Assembly: GCF_014805685.1 (NCBI RefSeq)
Contig: NC_060886.1
Coordinates: 27,057,652 to 27,121,651, forward strand
Length of the DNA: 64,000 bases
Direction: 5' to 3'
Origin: Silurus meridionalis
Lineage: Eukaryota; Chordata; Actinopteri; Siluriformes; Siluridae
Shown here: positions 57,610 through 64,000 of the stretch, in pieces
Position numbering within the stretch: the first letter of the stretch is position 1
Layout: each line of letters starts with the position of its first letter
Notes under the pieces: generated by a model
What the model was told of the DNA's origin: nothing
The model's database searches: none
Seen by the model: the letters and a program-made list of their open reading frames with translations, nothing else
Position numbers and translations under genes: made by a program

Positions 57610-60600
57610 TTAATAGTTTTGGTGACAGAGGAAGCCGATTTGCTTAAGGCACTTGGTGACGGCTGGAGGAACAGGCTGTCTGATTTTTTGCCGCCATGAT
57701 TCTAAAGTCTTTAGAGTGTCTTTGGGGTTGCAGGGTGCCAGATCATGAGTGGCATAGACCATTGCGAGCTGCACCTCCCATGGCATATCTGAAATCCATC
57801 ATAAAATTAGGACTTGCTAAAGCACTTTCCTGTTAAAAGAGAACTAAAAAGCAGAGAATAAAGATAAATAATACCTTTTGAGAGTTTTTGGTTTAAAAAC
57901 GTATGTATGCCTTTTAAAAGATTTCGCACTGACACTGTCTGGTTCTCCTTAAGGCCTAGTTGTCCAAGTCGCCCTGTTTGACATGGACAAAGACCACAAG
58001 CAAAAAACTAAATAAGAAAATAATGTGAGATGATGCTCCAAAGCAGGATTCACAGAAAACTTACCAAGTAGCCTGAAAACAGCTGCTTCAGAGACGTCTC
58101 GGTACGGTGTTTGTTCTGATCTTGTTTGCAACAGCAAAGTGTCCAGGATCAGCCAAATTTCATTTCTAGTAAAAAAAATAAAAATTATATATTAAGGCTT
58201 TTTGTGACAGTAATAAAAATGGCTATTGTGGTTCTACGATCAATTGTGAGTTTATGCAACAAGAATCGAAAATTTGCAATATTTTAGCCTCATTATCATG
58301 CACTCTCATTTGAGTCTGTCATATTTGCAGGTTTCTAATTTATATAACATTTTATAAATGAACCTAGGAAGATGAGAATGAAATATAATAAAGACATTTT
58401 GCATTCAGTACCGTATAATATTGGTAAAAGTCCATGTCCAGCCCAGTTGTGCACATAGAAGATCCAGGCTAAATATGTAGTCCCAGGCAGCAGGGCAGAG
58501 ATCATCACCAAACCAACTGTTCTTCTGAAAGGTCAGACTGCTGTCTTCAAGAAGAGCCTTCAGTGTGCTAGCGATGGTGCTGTAGATGGGTTCTGGAGGT
58601 TCCTGGTAGAATACACATCTTTTCTTTAATAAAAAGTTCAATAAAACAACGTTTGCATCAATGTGGTGGTAACTGAAAGCTGACAATCACAATTGCAGAT
58701 CCTTTAAATACTGAGGTTGTGCTGTAAAAGTGCATTCTGCTCCTTTATAACCTCCATGTATTAACCCTAATATAGGAAGAGTCGTAGAAAATTACTTCCA
58801 GATGACATCAGGATATATAAAATAAACATGTAAAGTAGCACACTTTATTAAAGACCCTTGTGGTGGTGAACTCAATAATTCTCTAGAGTGGTGCGTGTGC
58901 GAGTACTTAGTTTGTTTATTCAGTAGCAGGCACAGTGTCACATGGTTCTATATTGCCTCTACTCTGCTTGCATGTACGGCTAGTAAAATATCCTACAATA
59001 GTGAAGTCCAGTAACACTTTTCTCTTGAACTATAAAGAAAATAACTAATTACTTGTTGATTTAGTTCAACATGGATTTATAAGGAATTTGTACCACTAGA
59101 TTACACTTACACTTGGAAATCAAAAGTAGATCAAGAATGCAGTAAAATACATAAAAAGTCCAGTTGAATAAAGATGTTTAATGACTGTTCTGGTCTGCCA
59201 GTAATATAAAACGACACTGAAAGGAACACTGTAATTCATCTACTTACCTCATTCCAGTGCAGATACTTGCTGAGCAAATCTAATATGTTTCCCCTTGCTT
59301 TCAGTTTGCTGACTATGTGAATGGCTCGGCATAAAGGGCTGTCATAGGTAAAAAGACTTGGCCATGCTGTCACCATCGCCATAATCAGTTTGGTGGAATC
59401 AGGAAATTCTGTTGAAGAAAACAAAACATTATCACAGACTGAAAATACACTGTATTGAAAAAAATACTTAACCAACAACAATTGGCTTCTCTGTATCATT
59501 GTCCAGAAATTTTTTAGTAGATATGTAATGAAATGTCAATATAATCTCACCTTCTTTAAGAAATCTGTAGGCGAGGGCATGTGCTTTGTGATGGTCTCTT
59601 CTCTTTTGACACACACCCACATAAACCCTACAGAGAGACTGCAGGAGATCAGGTCCCATAGACTCTCTCTCTGCCTTGATCTTGTTTAAAATCACTGAGA
59701 GAAACGTCTCTGCTGAGGACTAAATAAAATTGAAGAAAATGATCATCTAAAATCCAACTTAATTAAACATGTATTCAAATCATGTATTTAAAACAAATAT
59801 TAGGGAATACAAATTTTACATGATAAATCATATCCACTGTTTAGTTTAAAAACATCAACTAAGAACATTGGATTCACTTTAAAACAATAAAATAATTTTA
59901 ATTGCATGCACACTAAATAAAACAGAAGATAAGAACTGACCTTGTTTACACAAAACTGAAAAATGATTGCTTTCTCTTCATCTCTCAGAACAGGAAGGTC
60001 ACTTGTACCTTTGAGAAGTGCATGAATTCTGTCTTTAGGTAAAACATCATAACAAAACTTTTGCACTGTTTCTAATGCACTGGAGATGAGAGATTGTGTC
60101 TTGTGTGCTGTGTTTGCAGGATCAGCTGAAGCAGTATCAAGTCGAGGCCTTTTAACAATCCTGGGTGGTGACACGTCTGATGCAGTTCTCTTTGCTGTTG
60201 CGTTTGTCTTGGTAAAAGCTTGGCCAGAGATGTTAATGGTTTTATTTCCTAAGATGGAATATTTGTGCCTCTGTTCAGAGCTCTCCTGCTTGGAGGGCAA
60301 AACTGCTTCAACACGAATGGCATGCCTGGGAGGATCTGATCCAAACTCCAAAACAGCAAAAGGAACTGGATGGAATGCTGAGATGTGGGTCAGATGAGAC
60401 AAAGACTTTTCTTCATTTTGAAGGCCTGCATTAAATATAAATTAAAACATGTACAATAAAATAAACAACAAAAAATGATTGTTACAAATTTAGGTTCATT
60501 AGGATGGTTAAAATCTTTGCATTGTCGACTCTTTTTTCATTGCATACAAAACAAATGTTCCAATACTTTTGGAAGAAAATGTACATACTAGGTTTATCAC

Positions 60601-62461
60601 ATGCATAGTTGTACATTTTCTAGAATACCTTTGTCAGCTTTCTGCTTATTGGAGGAACTCTTTTTCTCTGTAATGACAATAACCAGTTCATTCAGAGTCG
60701 ATGCAAATACTTTATACATCAAAATATACAGAAACTCAAAGAGATTTCAGTATTACCCTTGTTCAACTCGTTCTCCAGTTTGGAGAGTTTTTCCTGGTAA
60801 AGAATTAAAACAAACATCAACTGACAAATCCAACACACGTGCATGTAGTTTTATTTAGTCACAATTTTCACTGAAAGTTTAATAAATAGGATAAAAAAAT
60901 GGACCTTCATTAAACAGATGCTTTTCTCAAGGCTTGTGACTTTGAAATTCAGGTCTCGGATTTCAAGATTTTGACTGGTTTTAGCGTCTGTAAAATGGTA
61001 CACAACAAACACAGTATATAGAAGGAAGTGTTTAAGGTGTGAATAAAATTAGCAGTAATGAAGCAGTAATGAGCACAACATATCTTTTTTTGAAGGGAGA
61101 TTTGTCAAGAGTAATACATGTTCAAAAGAACAGAGGGTCATGAGGCGGCCATACGAGAATATTTTATAGAAAACAGAGGTGGCAAAAGTACACAAATACT
61201 TTACTTAAGTAGAAGTACAGATACTCATGTTTTAAAATACTCTGGTAAAAGTTCTGACTATATTTTTTACTCAAGGTAAAGTATAGATGTTTGGGCTCTG
61301 ACATTTAAGTGAAGAGTAGCCATTACCACTACCTGTTTTAGTGTCAGGCTGGAAACTAGACCTTGCTTCAGATTAATATTTAGGCTGTCAATCAATTGAA
61401 ATATTTAATTGTGATTAAGCAAATGATTGTCATGAGTTAACTTACAATTAATCACAACTTAAATTTACTTCCTATATTAGGGTTACACAATCTAATTTAC
61501 CTTAAATTAATACTCCAAGTTTTTAATACTCTAATCAACAAGGGCATAGACAAATATAAATGCTTTATGCAAATGTATGGTTATTATTAGTGAAAACAAA
61601 CTCAATAAAGACAAGAGGACATAAAGACAAAAGATTTTTGCAAATCACCAAATGAAACCTTGCTTTCCGGTGGAGTTTATTTATTTATTTTATATATCTA
61701 AGTAAAGAAATAGATGAATAAAGTAAATAAATGTGTTGCATTGAAGGTTTTAATTTCGGCCTTTTTTATATTTTTGTATTTATATTTTTGATAAAAATAT
61801 TCACAGAAATACACACTGCATTAATCCCGCAATTAATAACATTGGTGCAGATAAAATGAATTTGTGTTAACGCGTTATTACTGCGTTCATTTTGACAGTC
61901 CTAATTTTTATATTTGATTCTGATATTTAATATAACAACTACACACACAGACACACACACTCATTCTCAGTCTGCATAGAGAAACACTTTTCTCTGCAAT
62001 CAAAATATACAGAAACTCAAACAGAGATTTCAGTATTACCTTTGTTCATCTCGCTCTCCCTTTTGAAGAGTTCTTTCTGTTTAGGTTCATAAAAAAGATA
62101 AACTGACAAATCCAACTCAATTACATTTAGTTTTATTTAGTCACAATTCTCACTAAGAGTTGAATGATGTCTGCATGTAAAATAAGTAGATTGTACCTCA
62201 ACTATGGACATGAGTTTCTTGGGGCTACTGACTTTGCCCTCCAGGCCTCGGATTTCCAGATTTTGTCTGGTGTCGGTTTCTGTAAAATAATTAACAAAAT
62301 AAAATTAAAAGGTGCTCAGATCCACTAATCACATTATATGTTTATTTAATAGAAATGTATAATGCAGTAATGTGATTGTACTGGCTTTAACACTGCAGGC
62401 AGAACCATCAAAACTAAACACACCTTTAAATGCCAGAAGATGGTTTTCAACACTGCCATTT
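57610..62461 (-). CDS. ice1: ICE1-like (little elongation complex subunit 1), short form, 13 exons visible
   Basis: Exons on minus: 62424-62461, 62197-62279, 62040-62076, 60905-60987, 60757-60793, 60629-60667, 59941-60425, 59551-59719, 59248-59408, 58412-58602, 58065-58165, 57875-57973, 57610-57788 (TAA). All introns are GT...AG and the frame stays open throughout. The N-terminal part is short coiled-coil exons ('RQNLEIRGLEGKVSS', 'KELFKRESEMNK'). The C-terminal half matches ICE1: 'HKAHALAYRFLKE', 'KLIMAMVTAWPSLFTYDSPL', 'WFGDDLCPAAWDYIFSLDLL', 'AAVFRLLGRLGQLGLKENQT', 'PWEVQLAMVYATHDLAPCNP'. ICE1 scaffolds the nuclear little elongation complex that promotes RNA polymerase II transcription of snRNA genes. 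Vertebrate ICE1 is about 2000 residues or more with a long middle region. Here only about 160 codons (exon 59941-60425) precede the conserved C-terminus, so this is probably a short paralogue. No start codon was found; 5' exons may lie outside the window. Confidence 0.85.
61180..61335. repeat. hAT-type MITE fragment
   Basis: GAGGTGGCAAAAGTACACAA, ATACTTTACTTAAGTAGAAG, TACAGATACTC is the familiar end of a fish hAT family ('...AAAGTACxxAAAxACTTTACTTAAGTA...'). Only one end is present. Intronic. Confidence 0.65.
61381..61903. mobile_element. Non-autonomous hAT-like element
   Basis: TAGGCTGTCAATCAATTGAA at 61381 and TTTTGACAGTCCTA at 61903 form inverted ends. Inside each end are 'GTGATTAAGCAAATGATTGT' and 'TTAACGCGTTATTACTGCGT'. 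523 bp, no coding sequence, in an intron of the ICE1-like gene between the duplicated exon pairs. Family recognised from memory as a very abundant fish element. Confidence 0.75.
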
Positions 62462-62502
62462 CTGTGGAAAAGAAAAAGAAACATTTACATAGAACATCAA
62501 CT

Positions 62503-62529
62503 CAAATAAATAAATAAATAAATAAATAA

Positions 62530-62612
<83 letters not shown>
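62503..62612. repeat. (AAAT)n(TA)n microsatellite
   Basis: About eight AAAT units followed by about 75 bp of TA. Intronic or upstream to the ICE1-like gene. Confidence 0.95.
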
Positions 62613-62615
<3 letters not shown>

Positions 62616-63369
62616 ATACAATATGTAAATTATTTTGGGTTTCAGTAATTGATAACATAAATTGGAAAAAAAAAAAATTCATACAAATATCCTATTCCAA
62701 ACAAGGTCAGGAATATTATAAATATTACACTGTATTTATCCTGTCAATTCCAAAATTGCAAATATGAAATATGTGGCCATTGCAGTTCTTTGTACAACTT
62801 GCAACCAACAGTAAAAAAATTTATTCCTTATTTTTTTTACTTGTAGTGTGGTACTTGGAAAATTACATTTATAATTTTATTCAGTATTCATTTAATTTCA
62901 CGTTAAAAGGATATAATTATCTTTTGTAGCCACAATAACAAGCCACTTAAATACACTGTCATCTTGAATATTTAAATGGCCAAGTTCTATATTCACAAAT
63001 GTAAATTTTCAAAATCTCTTTCAAAAATATAGCTTTTTCTCTGTGAAATACAAATACTTTTGAACTCATTGAATCTAATAGAAAACCACAAATATCCTGT
63101 TATTGTCCCAACAATTTTTTCCCTCCCTTTATGTATTTATTTATTTGTTTGTTTGTTTGTTTGTTTGTTGGTCTGTCTAGTGTTATTTAATTACTTATAT
63201 TTTGTTGTTTGCTTATACTGTATATCTTCTAACTATTTTTTGTTCTGTTAACTGTGGATAGTTAATTGTATAATTCAGTTTTTGTACCTGGATCTTGTAC
63301 GTTGTATTGTTATTCTTTCAAAAAATAAAATAAATTTTAAAAATAATAATAAAAAAAAAATTATATATA
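62613..63369. other. AT-rich region with LINE-like 3' tail; no gene
   Basis: Contains a (GTTT)n run at 63141-63168, and at 63270-63360 'GTTGTATTGTTATTCTTTCA' followed by an A-rich tail, like the 3' end of an L1-type element. No upstream exon of the ICE1-like gene could be recognised here. Confidence 0.4.
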
Positions 63370-63949
63370 CAGTGAGGAAAATAAGTATTTGAACACCCTG
63401 CTATTTTGCAAGTTCTCCCACTTAGAAATCATGGAGGGGTCTGAAATTGTCATCGTAGGTGCATGTCCACTGTGAGAGCCATAATCTAAAAAAGAAAATC
63501 CAGAAATCACAATGTATGATTTTTAAACTATTTATTTGTATGATACAGCTGCAAATAAGTATTTGAACACCTGTCTATCAGCTAGAATTCTGACCCTCAA
63601 AGACCTGTTAGTCTGCCTTTAAAATGTCCTCCCCAACTACATTTATTATCCTAAATTAGATGCACCTGTTTGAGGTCGTTAGCTGCATAAAGACACCTGT
63701 CCACCCCATACAATCAGTAAGAATCCAACTACTAACATGGCCAAGACCAAAGAGCTGTCCAAAGACACTAGAGACAAAATTGTACACCTCCACAATGCTG
63801 GAAAGGGCTACGGGGAAATTGCCAAGCAGCTTGGTGAAAAAAGGTCCACTGTTGGAGCAATCATTAGAAAATGGAAGAAACTAAACATGACTGTCAATCT
63901 CCCTCGGACTGGGGCTCAATGCAAGATCTCACCTCGTGGTGTATATATA

Positions 63950-63950
<1 letters not shown>
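63370..63950 (+). mobile_element. Tc1-like transposon, 5' part only
   Basis: Inverted-repeat end CAGTGAGGAAAATAAGTATT at 63370, preceded by TA, with the inner repeat 'CAAATAAGTATTTGAACACC' at about 63553. The transposase starts at 63737: '[20 protein letters not shown]', '[20 protein letters not shown]', '[19 protein letters not shown]', which is the helix-turn-helix DNA-binding half. After about 70 codons the sequence runs into a (GT)n repeat and the catalytic half is absent from the window. Confidence 0.9.

Positions 63951-63984
<34 letters not shown>
63951..63984. repeat. (TG)n microsatellite
   Basis: TG dinucleotide run replacing the rest of the Tc1 transposase at the window's end. Confidence 0.95.
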
Positions 63985-63986
<2 letters not shown>

Positions 63987-64000
63987 TTATTTAGAAAAGC

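Larger units (their letters stand above)
60757..62279 (-). repeat. Tandem duplication of an exon pair in the ICE1-like gene
   Basis: Exons 62197-62279 and 62040-62076 (83 + 37 bp) are repeated as 60905-60987 and 60757-60793 (83 + 37 bp). Intron sequence beside them is also shared: ATATACAGAAACTCAAA and TTTTATTTAGTCACAATT occur by both. Each pair adds exactly 40 codons and keeps phase. Confidence 0.85.

Noticed and set aside
60086..60397. 103-codon plus frame
   Set aside because: Antisense shadow of the large ICE1-like exon, which has splice sites and family similarity.
62497..63251. Frames of Tyr-Ile and Cys-Leu-Phe-Val repeats
   Set aside because: Translations of (TA)n and (GTTT)n simple repeats.

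Overview
The window looks like chromosomal DNA of a bony fish: AT-rich, intron-containing, and full of repeat types typical of teleosts (L2 and RTE-like LINEs, DIRS, Ty3/gypsy, Tc1, hAT, CACTA-like transposons). One host-like gene is recognisable, an ICE1-like (little elongation complex subunit 1) gene on the minus strand at 57.6-62.5 kb. Nothing suggests a prokaryote, and there is no CRISPR array, rRNA or tRNA. An otophysan fish is possible from the repeat flavour, but that is only an impression. All identifications come from reading sequence and from memory of the families; nothing was searched.

Layout. 1-15.1 kb is a young satellite array built from two related monomers (A about 362 bp, B about 322 bp) forming a dimer of about 684 bp, with recombinant variants. 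15.1-25.3 kb is a mosaic of nested, broken elements: an RTE-like LINE piece, two DIRS pieces, a foldback segment with a conserved terminal exon, an antisense L2 piece and a minus-strand gypsy element with one LTR. 25.3-35.3 kb holds two divergently oriented, decayed transposase genes with N-terminal C2H2 zinc fingers and a CACTA/TNP2-like core. The plus-strand one is followed by a second multi-exon gene of the type annotated in fish as SAM domain-containing protein 3-like. Together they look like a two-gene DNA transposon bounded by CACTG...CAGTG ends. A Tc1 element sits downstream.

35.3-55.4 kb is old, diverged satellite with further insertions: an RTE-like LINE on plus at 38-40 kb and on minus at 51.2-53.7 kb, a plus-strand gypsy remnant, and an L2 copy split by a roughly 4.6 kb DNA element with subterminal GGGCCC-rich repeats. 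That element contains a nested 1.49 kb LTR element with a matching 5-bp target duplication. Many segments occur twice, often inverted (35.4-40.1 kb versus 51.2-55.4 kb; gypsy and L2 pieces on both sides), which indicates segmental duplication. 55.4-64 kb looks like ordinary chromosome arm: LTR-like and other repeats, the ICE1-like gene and a truncated Tc1. I read the window as a satellite-rich, probably pericentromeric block passing into gene-bearing DNA.

Almost all coding sequence belongs to dead mobile elements. The exception is the ICE1-like gene, whose 13 visible exons join in one open frame with consistent splice sites. Its 5' end is not found in the window.
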